Assembly (NCBI GenBank): GCA_004369045.1
Contig: ML213510.1
Coordinates: 630,406-694,405 of the forward strand
DNA: 64,000 bases
Source: Heliocybe sulcata
Taxonomy: Eukaryota > Basidiomycota > Agaricomycetes > Gloeophyllales > Gloeophyllaceae
Reading direction: 5' to 3'
A program made the translations under genes and the position numbers. Of this stretch, positions 1 to 10,532 are shown in pieces (within the stretch, counting starts at the first letter, position 1; every line of letters begins with the position of its first letter). The notes under the pieces were generated by a model. That model was given only the letters and a program-made list of their open reading frames with translations, was not told the DNA's origin and did not search any database.

Positions 1-372
1 CCGTGGGAGCAACATCAGTCACAAAGGGTGCCAGGACCCCAGAGGTAGCGGTGCGGCCGATGGCATTATAGACCTGAGCCTCTGGGGCAACCGTAGATCT
101 CACTTTGGTATTGCGACATTGAGGGTCCTGCTCGGCAATCGTACATTCGTGGGGAGTCGTGGCCGCTAGGAACGGCGGAGAAAAGCGACCGAGACCCAGG
201 TCAAGTTAACGGTACCGTATACGGTATTCGTCACTCTAAACCCTTTGGGCAAGTCTTGCTTATCGTCGGCTAGTGGCTCGACCCGCGGCGCCCAGAGTAT
301 GGCACAATCAACAGAGCATGATATGTATGTCAAAGCAGCGTCCATCGATCCGCGCAGTCCGTTCTCTGACAA
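1..372 (-). CDS. Partial unrecognised gene running off the left edge
   Basis: On the minus strand the first 165 bases form one stop-free frame that runs off the window. Its residues look like ordinary coding sequence (for example VAPEAQVYNAIGRTATSG). It is preceded by a plausible splice acceptor (TTCCTAG, rc, just above base 165). An upstream minus-strand frame up to about base 372 reads CAILWAPRVEPLADDKQDL and could be the previous exon. I recognise no family and cannot place the start codon. It may instead be a chance open frame. The next gene is the zinc-finger gene on the same strand, about 0.6 kb away. Confidence 0.3.
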
Positions 373-964
373 AACATAGCCCAGCTAGCCTCGATTACAA
401 TTTGGTGGGGAGGGATACCGCCTTCGAGTAAATCGGTGATACAGGTTGTGGCATGGCGCATCAGTGAGTGATGTGTAGCAGCGCGCAGTTCCAACCAGTG
501 AGTCTCAGTTGGAGAAATCAGACGCCACACAAACGTGCTTCGCTATTCTAATATTCTCCCACGCTCCACTAAGTCCGGCTGCGGACTGTTAGGCTTTAGA
601 GCGCAGCGCTGTCGGACGTCGATCACCACTTCGTATGTCAGTCGTCGCTTGCTCCTTGCTCACCGGGCACGGAACGGAGACAAGGCACGATGGAGCCTAG
701 ACCAGTATATGCTGAAGTGTGTGTATCGCGAGCTCACAATCACACCAGTGAAGCGCACGCAGTGGAGCACAATAAATAATCCATAAAGATAATGCATTCA
801 TACTAGTGTACAAGTTATTCCATATCGTGCCATATGTCCCATAAGACCCCTAGAGGTGAAGTATAACAACGTATACCTTATCTACTTAAAACCACATATA
901 GTACAATAATCTAACAGAGTGCATGATGGAGGTGGTCGTCAAGAATAATAATAAGCGAGTCGTT
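373..964. other. Intergenic stretch, no gene seen
   Basis: Only short frames without recognisable residues are seen here. AT-rich sequence near 780-930 lies just beyond the stop of the zinc-finger gene and is probably its 3' UTR and polyadenylation region. The minus-strand frame 330-530 is open and might belong to the partial gene at the left edge, but it opens with GTG and I cannot support it. Confidence 0.4.
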
Positions 965-2550
965 CTACGTCTGGAATTCCGCGGCGTGGTGTTGTAAGGA
1001 GGGTGGTAGCAGGGGAGGACGGGTGACTTTGCGGCTTGCGGGGCACTTGTGGTTCTTGAGGGTCATCTCGCTCGAGAAGAACCGGCGACAGTGGTCGCAT
1101 GTCCAGTCCGGGACTTTGCCGTGCTGGGACACCTGCGGACATGGTCAGTACTTGCGAGACAGTTCGGAAGGAATATGAACGTACCTCGTGCCTCATCATG
1201 TCGTGCCGCCGCGAGAACGTCTCGCTGCAGTGCGCGCACTCGAAGCGTCTCTTCTTCTTCCGGATGTGCACGGAGGCATGCACGCTGTACGTGTACTCGT
1301 TCTTGAACGACCGATTGCACCCTTCGTGCTTGCACCGAATACGGGGCGTCGCCTTTTGCCCCGAGACAGACTGCGCGTCGTCCGACATGTACGGCGCGCC
1401 GACCTCCAGCGCGAGCGAGTCCATAGAGGGCGAGCGCAGCTGGGCTTGCGAAGAGGAGGCTTCCGCATACGGAACCATCGACGGGTGAGCGCTGTCGGAG
1501 AGCTCGGCGTCGCAGGTGCTGCGGGGCGATGCGTGGCTCGAGGTGGGCACGCTGTGAGGAGGGGTGGGGAACGTGTCGAACATCCTCATGTTGGGAGGGG
1601 GGGTCATCGTTTCGGCGTGCTCATTGTGCACCCACTCGCCCCCAGAGGGGACGGGTGCGCACACCTCGGATCCGTAGAAGACCTCTGAGGAGCCGGCGCT
1701 GTACGTGCCGTCCGCATCCACCACATTCGCGTCTAGATTCCAGTCAGCTAGAGTCCACCGCCTGTATTAGTGAGACTCACCAGTGGAGTTGACCCATTGC
1801 GTGATATCAACGGGAAAGGCGTTGTGCGACTGCTCCAATTCGTTCCACTTCATCGAGGTGATGAATCGTTGCCAGTCGTTCTCGGAATCGGTGGGGAGCC
1901 ATTCGAACAGACCGTGCGGCTGTTGTTCTGCACCGAGCTTCTGTGGGACTTCAGAGAGCGTGGGCAGTCTTGGCGTGTTCAGAGCTGTCGAACTCGGGCT
2001 CGGGAAGTCCCGCGTCGTCAATGCGGGTGTGAGCTCTTGGCTGTTAATGGCTGCAATACAATCATCAGTTACCAATGGGGGGAGATGTGTCACATGCCCC
2101 GTACCTTGCACTGCAGGTGAATTGGTCCAGGTGTCTGAAGAGGTGGCTTCTTGGGTTCTGGCCCCCCCAGTAGACGCCGACGGTGCCTCTGAGGGTCCTT
2201 CCTGAGTAGCGGCCTCCAGCTGCTCTCGTTTTGGCTCGGGAGTCTAGTTGACAGAGGGCGTTAGTGAATAAGGTAGAGAGTATAGAACAGAGGAAACATA
2301 CCGTAGGCTTGGCTGAATCCTCACTATGGGTTTGCTCAGAGTCTGCCTCTGAGTCTTGAATGACGAACAAAGCGAGGGTGTTGTGGCCGTTCATCACATT
2401 GACTCTAATAGACAGAGAGCTAGCAGGTCGGGTCAGGCTGACCGCTTGTGCGAGCGGTTTCCATTGAATGCTTGGGGGTTTGCCGGGGTTGGAGAAATCG
2501 AGGCAGAGCTTGTGCTGCGCGAGGAGGTCGAGTGAGAAGCTGTGAGACAT
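965..2550 (-). CDS. C2H2 zinc-finger protein, probable transcription factor
   Basis: I read five exons on the minus strand, about 455 residues. The start is the ATG at 2548-2550 (MSHSFSLDLL), about 55 nt downstream of a TATA stretch at 2604-2613. Introns visible with GT-AG ends include 1133-1184, 1733-1780 and one near 2053-2106. The N-terminal two thirds is Ser/Pro/Thr-rich and looks disordered. The C-terminus holds two classical fingers (CKHEGCNRSF..HASVH and CAHCSETFSRRHDMMRHE) and a third Cys-rich finger ending in C rather than H (CDHCRRFFSSEMTLKNHKC). The last finger begins right after the final intron. C2H2 fingers normally bind DNA, so a nuclear regulatory role is inferred. The target is unknown and no named orthologue is evident. 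Confidence 0.8.
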
Positions 2551-2603
2551 TGCGGGAGAAGCAGAACTGGATGAGGACGAGTTGTGTGGTATAGCAGGTG
2601 GTG

Positions 2604-2613
2604 TTATATATAT
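2604..2613 (-). promoter_or_regulatory. TATA-box candidate of the zinc-finger gene
   Basis: On the minus strand an ATATATATAA run sits about 55-65 nt before the chosen ATG at 2550. This spacing suits a fungal core promoter with a short 5' UTR and supports that start. Confidence 0.5.
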
Positions 2614-5067
2614 GTCTGTCCATACGAGGTGTATATCCGTAATGGGCGGAAACTGCATCGCACCGCCATCAGGCCAACTAGGATTAGGCGCACACGCCCT
2701 CGATTTGCAATTCATAAGACCGATTGGTGAATGAATGATGCACGGTACGGTTTTAGTCAAACTATACGGGAGCTCTAGGGCCATCACTGCGTTTGATGCA
2801 GATGATCGGACGCGATTGATGATGCAACAGCCCGCCGACGGCCTTTTCCTCCTTTCGGCTCTTCGCCATACACGTCCTCGAATTGTCGCGGATTAACTGC
2901 TACTCGAGCGTATGAACACGTTTTGTTGCGAATGCGTTGGTTCGTGGAAGGCGAGTTGTTACGGCATTTGCAGCTTTGGAGTATTCTCATCAGTCGTAGA
3001 AAGCATTCACACCGAGTGACACGTCGCGTAAGCTGCCCGATATAGAAATCTGGGTCGGAGCATGAAAAGATCCTGATTAACTCTGCCCACTACTCTCACC
3101 TGGCGCTTCATGACAGCTGTGGATCACTGAATGGACGCTCGTAACGATTCGTGCAGGAAGCGTGCCCAGGACAGTTGCATTCCAGTCTGCCACACGATTA
3201 ATGTCACCCAAGCGGTCGGTGCGCTTGGAGGAAGCACTTTCCCGACTGATCGGGTCCGTACCAAACGTTAATCCGCCTTCCGTATTGGGCGGACTTCTCG
3301 CGTTGCATTTCGTAGACGAGTATCATCGTCGTCGGCTAAGCGCTAAATGCGTGATTGGCTTGAGCCAGTGTGACATACCGAGCCGGCGTGACCGTCTGTC
3401 TGCGCCACCATCATCTCACAAACTGTGCCACCTTGCTACCACCGCCGACGAGGTCCTCAGTAGGATGCGCGCACAATAATCGTAGAGGGGGGCCTCCGTC
3501 GCTAGCAGCTATAATTTGTTCGTCAGCTTCGCACAGACAAGTCGGGAACTGTTCCTGATAATCCGACTTCTGGGATGGGATCTGATGGATCTTGTTGTGA
3601 TGTGCCAGGGACATGAATTGAATGTGGCCGGCCATGCGAGGCCGTGCATTTGCGCCTTGGCGAGTCGATATTGGCCGTCTCGACTTTACATATCTTGGCG
3701 GATACATCCATCGCTTTGCATAGCCATCATTAGCCTGGAGGCCACGCTCGCGCTATCGCGGCAGGAAACCCATCGACTAGTGATTTCTGTCCATATAAGC
3801 TTTCTGACAGGTTCACATGCGTGTTGCCGCGGATTCAATTGGGGGGTCGCTGTGTTTGGCGGTGCGTATCCCGCCGTTGCTCCAGCATACTGCCGCTATT
3901 ATCGGGCGAGACACGTGGTATACAAACCAGAACTCCCACTCGATATCTGTCAGTAGTGGAGCTTAGCCTACAATATATGGTAACCATCATAATCCCCGAG
4001 CAGGCAATTCGCAAGGTTTACGAACAAACCGCCGTCTGCTGCGAAAACACTGGCCGCGCACGGGACGGCGACCCCTCTCACTGCCTTGGATTCGGAGGCC
4101 GACTCTGCTGACCTGTTCAGTCTGCTACGGCTATCAATGTTGGCACATACAGCAGCTGGGCACTTGTGATCGGCCGCCGTGATCAACGGCATCGGAGTGC
4201 CTGATGTTAAACGACGTAGTACCCCAAATCAAGGTCCAGGTCTGCGGAGGATGAATACCATCAGCAATTTGACACACACAAGGATGGGAAAGGATACTCG
4301 CTTGTGTCCATGGAAGACAACAGGGTGTTCGCACTATGCATTCTGCTGTCGGTGAACAGCGCATACTATTGGGCCCGGCTGCCACAAAATGGTCGATCAG
4401 TACTCCGTAAGCTTGCTGTCAACGTTCGTTGTCCGTCCCGACTATTCCCACCACAGAGTGTTGAGACGCTGATGGAGGTCAGAAAGGGTCCGAAATTTCA
4501 ACTCCGGCAAGTAATGGCGTACCTGTCAACGGCGATCCTGATATCGTGTATGATGCCGCAGCAGCGGTTGTCGATGTCTTTTGCTTAGCACCTAATTCGT
4601 ATCTCCAGATAGCACAGCCCGAACGTACCTTGGCCCTCGTACTCGAAGTTCAAGTTTCATCCACTGAAGTATCGTCAGACGCACACGCTAGAGAAATTGG
4701 GGTCCAGACTTCGCCTTGATTCGAGGGCAACGCTGGTGAAGTCCGTTATCTGACAAGAAACAGGGAGATTTCCGGTAAATAGCACCTGTCAACAAATGAT
4801 GGGTTGGCAGGAGACGGTCAATCAGGCATTTTCGGTGTGTCGGAGACACCGACTCCATGTGTGGGCAGAAGTAGCAATAGCGGAGTCCTCCTACTCTTGC
4901 GCATCAGGCGCATCAGAGAGACGCGAGTTGCTGCGGTCTGGTCGACTTGGGAGCAATCATCATCGGCACGCCATTTCCAGAGAGATTGCGAGAGATCCTA
5001 CACATAGCAATCGCAAAGGATTGCCTGCAATGAGAGCTCGATGCCCGCATTCGCGAGACTTAACCGA

Positions 5068-5311
5068 GTTACCGAGACCCAGTGCAGGATGGCATACCTT
5101 ATAGGCATCCGAATTGCTGAAATCCGTGTACCGCAGAGACGTCAGAGCTTCTTCCATGCCGAAAGCTTTATCGTTTACCAGAACCCCGAGATTCGAAACC
5201 CAGTGCATGATGACATACCTTATAGGCATCCAAATTGCTAAAATCCGTGTACCGCAGAGACGTCAGAGCTTCTTCCATACCGAAACCTTTATCGTTTACC
5301 AGATCTCTGAG
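5068..5311. repeat. 121-bp tandem duplication (two copies)
   Basis: Two adjacent copies with a period of 121 bp differ at only a few positions. The landmark ACCTTATAGGCATCC falls at 5096 and again at 5217, and TCGTTTACCAGA at 5171 and 5292. On the minus strand each copy reads NDK(A/G)FGMEEALTSLRYTD and ends in an AAG|GTATG(C/T)C splice-donor-like junction, so the unit resembles an exon end plus intron start. The period is not a multiple of three, so the duplication would shift a reading frame running through it. This looks like a recent local duplication inside a decayed or unrecognised minus-strand gene. Confidence 0.8.
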
Positions 5312-7228
5312 ACTCGAGATGCGCCGCTCGTATTAATATCGCCAAATGCGACAGCTTGGATCTGTCCCGAACAGATGCATACCCTCGCACCTCAATACTG
5401 TCATTTGGATATCAAGTTCTCGTCAGTCCTATGAGCCCGTTGATCATAAACTCCACGTTGCGGGAAGATGTCAAGCAGTCCTTTAAAGAAGATGGGCGGA
5501 ACCGAAGCTTGTGCACTCACCGAATGCCCGGATATCGCTTTCAGTTCGGTAAGAGGAGGCAGGCTCACAGAAAATGATAGTTAGATATCACTATGTCCTT
5601 CTGGATTTCCTTCCAGGCAGCATCACAGCAGAACCTAGAGCAAGAGTCTAAGGAGATAAGTAATCGACCGGGAGTATGATAAGTGACCGTGGGATATCTT
5701 ACTTAATGCAGGTGGGATATCTTAATGCAGCGCAACATAATTGCCACAGCCTCCGTGCTTCCTTGGGCTTCGTCGTTGGAGTCGGTTGGACGTCGGCATT
5801 CATGTGCACGCTTCTCCATCAGCTCCGTGCTTCTTTCTGTCCAACATGCGTTCAGAATTTGAACCCTTCAGAATGGTAGCATCGACAGTTCATGGAAAAC
5901 GGCTTTACGACTTCACGAACGGCGATCTATATTCACCGACTCTGCCGGATGAACGGTATCAGGTCGACACCTTCATCTCCATTTACTTTCTGCTTCGTTA
6001 GCTTGTCGGTTTTGTGCCGGATAGAATTTATTTGGTTCCGCAGATATCGCGAGAGCATCGGGCCAGTGGAATAATTATCCAAGCATTCCAGACGTCTCAA
6101 TCTCCAAAGGAGAAGCGTCGCATGCTCACTGAGGTGCGTAACAGTACACTGGTGTACTGGGCTGCCAATAGCGCAGTTGCTAAGTGCGACATAACGGAGG
6201 AGGCCTACGACGCCGGATCACGGGCATAAGGGTGGTCGAGCCATCGTCGCATTTACATCCGCTCTATGAATCTGCCCGCTGTACCATTCCCTCAGGTCCC
6301 AGATCAAACCGGGTAGATGGTTGGGATTTGCGTTTCTCGCTTAATGGGGTAAGAGGTCAAATGCCTGCACCCGATCAATACGGCTGCCTCGCTTGCTTTG
6401 CGAGCCGTCGTGTGTACATAGCGCGGTGTTATAATCGCGTGTAAGTCTCGTGATAGATTGTGTATTTGAACGCGCAAAGAGGCGACACAGTCTAATGGCA
6501 TATCCGTGCGATACGAGACATGTGGCAATTATATTGCTTATACGCGAGCTTGTAGACGCGTTCAGCGGACACCGAAGTGTCTCAGGGCTAAGAGAGCGAC
6601 GCGCATCAGAGAGCTCCAACTCCAAAGACCAACAGACACATACAGGTGGGCAATCCAACCTGAGAAAGTGAAGCAGCACAGTAGAAAAGGTCGGGAGGTT
6701 CTTCAACGAGATAGCCTGCCAGACCTGTAAATACTGGCATCTTTTAGCACCTCTGTGAGCATCCAGTAATGGTTACTGGACACGGCATTCGAATGCCTCA
6801 GTCTGCTACGCTGACAAAGGCTGAATCTCCTTGATGTTCGGGGGTATACATAATTGTGAGTCCAATTTGGAGTATTTGCAATCGTTGATAGCGATAATTC
6901 CTAGCGATTTGTAGATGGTGCCTAGAGAATGAACGAGCTCCTTAACAAGGAAGCCAATAAGCAGTGATGTCGCTATCGTACTGCCAGTGGCATCGGAGAC
7001 ATGGGGACACCGCTGAGAGAGTGTCTCCGAATCGGGTGTTGGGCTGTTGCGGCACTAGTTCTCACCGGAGGATGTCTGTCGGAAACAATCCGATGATGAA
7101 GCTTGAAGTCTTTCAATAACCTCGTGAGGGACTGGATCGCGACATCTTTTACGGGGTGGCGCTTGCGGCTCTTGAGACAAGATATGCAGCCGTGCACCCC
7201 AAGCGCGAGCCGGAGAATATTCTTGATA

Positions 7229-8856
7229 TGGTGCGCGTCACTTAGCCACCGCTTCTCGTGCCACCGCTTCTCGTGAACAGTCACTGTGGGAAAAAGCAGA
7301 AAAAATCAGAGAAATAATCCCTCTTGGCAAAATGCTTCTTTTGGGAAAGGGAGTCGATCCCCAAGACGGATTTTGTATACTGTGGCGGACCGGGTACTCG
7401 GACAGACCGCCTACTCGGACACCCGGCCTTTGTAGACTGACTCGCTCGACCTTACTCCACAACTTCTGTACTATTGTATAGCTATATAGTAGAGTAATAT
7501 ATGTGCAAATGTTGGGAGCAATACAATGTACAGCGAGCGAGATATCAGTTCCAGAGTCACCTGAATTTCTCCTTTTGGGTACTTTCTCGCGCTGCGCGCA
7601 CTCTGCGCTGACAATGACCACCATCTCTCCGACCTCTCACTGCGTCAATTGTCCTAAAACTTGCTTTGTTTATACCATCTGCATCTTGGCTACAACTTGA
7701 CACCATCTCTGTGTGATACGGAGACATATATGAGCTAATATCTAGTCAACAGCACGGTCTCCTTCATTTCAAGCTACTCCGACGTGTTTGCATTCTCCAA
7801 CCGCCAGCTCTATGCCTACTTTCAAGAAACTTGGCATATAATATCAGCTACACCTGAACATGCTACTCTTGCTGTTTCAGAAATTTGAGGATGCTGTGGG
7901 CTGTTACGGATGCGGGTTAGGGCAAGATGGGGTTGCAGCAGGGTGCTCGGAAAGCAAAAGGAGGATTATGGAGATGTGTTTAGGGGAGGGTAAAACTCTT
8001 GTAAGAATATCTTCCAATGTCTATATGATAGTGTTTGGAAGCAGAATTTCCTGTCTCGAGCACGCTGCTTGGGCATACCAGGTTGATCATCCCCCAGCTG
8101 GTCTGAAAACCAGGTATAGGCCTCTCTAGGGCCATCCTGATATGCCTAATCTATCACACTTTCTGTGGTTTCTTGCATATAACATTGTTCCACCAGTATG
8201 GTATGACCTATATACCAAGTTTCCTGCCAGTATACCGCATGCAATCCGTCACTGTGAGGACTGTCCGAGTACATGGTCCTCAGCCACATCCAGCCTGGCC
8301 GCACAAAAATATTTCTAGAGCACTCTACTCTTCACATAAAATCACGAAATCATTGTCATATTATAGAGAGCTTTTGTGCCGACATTTATAAAAAGGTTTG
8401 GTGTTGAACGGATAATGTGCGCGCACAGGAGTTAGTAAATACCGTAGGGTGTCCGAGTACGCGGCCCAGCACAGTATCTCCAAAAGTGGCGGAGATAGAA
8501 AATGGGAGCTCTCCGGATTTGGCAGTGCCTGTATAATTTGCTCATATCTCCACCAAAAATGGCTACATTTTTGTTAAATTGCTCGAAAACGTGTGCTAAA
8601 GACCGAACGGAGCGAGGGGACCGGGTAGAAAATATTCTTGACAACCCTCAGGATTCCACATGGGTAGCAATGTGTTGCGGAGAATTCAGCTCTGAAACTT
8701 ATTAAAGATTCGCTCTCGACGTCTAAAGCCTCTGCTGGTGTTCCTACTCCGTTACCTCTCCGGACTGGCAGTCATAGTGATATATACAAACATTTCTCGG
8801 CCTCCGGCCGATTTGGCAGTAGTTCACTAGAGGTGGTGGCTAAGTGACGCGCACCA
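7229..8856. mobile_element. TA-flanked DNA transposon with 22-bp inverted ends (outer element)
   Basis: The ends are perfect 22-bp inverted repeats, TGGTGCGCGTCACTTAGCCACC at 7229-7250 and its reverse complement at 8835-8856. Each is flanked by TA (7227-7228 and 8857-8858), the target duplication typical of Tc1/mariner-type transposons. Similarity continues inward (about TCTCGTGAAC on the left, TCTAGTGAAC on the right), and the left end carries a 15-bp CCACCGCTTCTCGTG duplication at about 7246-7275. No transposase can be read inside, so it is probably non-autonomous. It contains a second TA-flanked inverted-repeat element. The family name is not known to me. Confidence 0.75.
7380..8474. mobile_element. 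Inner TA-flanked inverted-repeat element nested in the outer one
   Basis: The left end at 7380 reads CTGTGGCGGACCGGGTACTC and the inverted right end at 8474 reads CTGTGCTGGGCCGCGTACTC. About 21 of 25 positions match and both ends continue GGACA. TA dinucleotides flank both ends (7378-7379 and 8475-8476). The motif TGTCCGAGTA and its complement recur inside, near 7412 and 8254. No transposase is readable; a weak plus-strand frame at 7860-8129 has no recognisable motif. I read it as an older or more diverged Tc1/mariner-like element that inserted into the outer one. The ends could also be subterminal repeats of a single element. Confidence 0.5.
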
Positions 8857-9182
8857 TAGGACAACCAATGAGTCCTCTGTTCGGATCTTATGGGCGGAGA
8901 GATAGGAGACCCGTAGCGAATGCGTAACGTCGAGGAGCACCTAGAGAGCTACAGGCGCATATGTGGTACAGCAGATCGTGGTTCTCCTGGTTCCTGTCGC
9001 ACGAGCCTGCCAATTGCAAGAGTCGACGGCTTCGGATGGGAGTTGACCGAAGCAGTTGCGTAGCTGGAGCGGGGCGCTGCGCTGACTAAGCAGGATCTGA
9101 CCAGGAAAGCTTAGCGCCTACACCGCGTCGCCACACCTTCAAGACCGTCGTCGACGACACTCACGCTTCCAGAAAATTCACG

Positions 9183-10328
9183 ATGGTCAGTGCTGCAGTC
9201 TGCCTGGACGAGGGAGGGTCTGTCTTGCCATGGATGCGTCTTTCTGGCTACTGGGAAGTCATGGAAGGGGTGGATGCTGGCGGCAATGCTCGGATGCACT
9301 TGATGACTGGCCCTCCTTGCAATTCATTCTATGGCTTGGAATTCCAATGAACCAGGCTCATGCGTCTTTCTCTAGGGTCGGGGACCGAAAAAACACTTGA
9401 AGCGCCTCGCTGCTCCCTCAGCATGGATGCTTGACAAACTGAGCGGGACTTACGTGCGTTAATTATCTGTGTTCACTTGGCTCACATGCTGATTTCCTGT
9501 TGCGCGTTCTATAGGCTCCCCGCCCTTCTCCTGGTCCCCACAAGCTCCGTGAATCCCTACCCCTCACCATCTTCCTCCGCAACAGGCTGAAATATGCCTT
9601 GACCGGTCACGAGGTTACCATGATTGTCATGCAGCGCCTTATCAAGGTCGATGGCAAAGTCAGGACTGACCCTACCTACCCCGCTGGCTTCATGGGTGCG
9701 CATTGAAACAGTATCATTCAGAGATGGTCTTAACAATAATTCCAGATGTTATCACGATTGAGAAATCCGGCGAGCACTTCCGACTCCTGTATGACGTGAA
9801 GGGCCGTTTCACGATCCACCGCATCTCTACCGAGGAGGCTTCCTACAAGCTGTGCAAGGTTAGGAAGATGGCCGTTGGTGCTAAGGGTGTTCCATTCGTC
9901 GTCACCCATGATGGCCGCACCATCCGCTACCCTGACCCCGACGTCAAGGTCAACGACACGATCAAGTTCGACATTGAGCAGGGAAAGATCACCGATCACG
10001 TGAAGTTCGATATTGGCAACATGTGCATGATCACCGGTGGTCGTAACATGGGTCGTGCTGGTGTCATCGTGCACCGCGAGAAGCACATTGGTGGCTACGA
10101 TATTGTCCACGTCAAGGACTCGCTCGACCGAACATTCGCTACCCGGTTAGTGCAAACTTTGCTATCTCGGCTTATGATTGCTGACACCCACTTCACAGTA
10201 TAACCAACATTTTTGTGATCGGCGAGGGCAACAAGCCCTGGATCTCTCTCCCTAAGGGCAAGGGTGTGAAGTTGACTATCTCCGAGGAGAGAGATATGAG
10301 GAGACGGCAGCGTGCGGCGGAGCAGTAG
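9183..10328 (+). CDS. RPS4: 40S ribosomal protein S4 (eS4)
   Basis: Structural protein of the small cytoplasmic ribosomal subunit. I read five exons: ATG alone at 9183-9185, then 9376-9453, 9515-9695, 9746-10145 and 10199-10328, all with GT-AG introns, giving 263 residues (yeast Rps4 has 261). Family landmarks are clear: [50 protein letters not shown] and [11 protein letters not shown]. The order is S4 N-terminal region, S4 RNA-binding domain, central domain and C-terminal KOW-like segment. The first codon is the uncertain part: the first solid residue is the Gly of [11 protein letters not shown], and the nearest well-placed ATG followed by a donor is at 9183, implying a one-codon exon and a 190-nt first intron. 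The yeast protein begins MARGPKKH, so M-G here is a small difference. Confidence 0.93.
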
Positions 10329-10532
10329 ATGTTCTTATCGGGAGTTCATCTGTAGCGTCGTTTCCTCTTTCCTCTATGCTATGCCATGCTTTGTATGCGC
10401 CAGATGATACTAAAATTCCCGCGCACACAGTAACAAAGCGTGGATCAATATGGTCGGGTCAGTGGCATGTTGAACGGCGGCGATGGCACGCAAGCGGGAG
10501 ATGCTATTGGGCGGCTATGATGAAAGGTATCA

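Larger units (their letters stand above)
2551..9182. other. Gene-poor 6.6-kb stretch
   Basis: No frame on either strand gives a recognisable protein, and open frames are short (up to about 150 codons) without family motifs. Apart from a 121-bp tandem duplication and nested TA-flanked DNA transposons (listed separately), I see nothing that explains it. Some minus-strand pieces, such as around 3411-3707 and 6973-7284, have coding-like residues next to splice-like sites and could be remnants of a decayed gene. Base composition is more AT-rich than in flanking genes, especially at 7300-8800. Confidence 0.45.
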
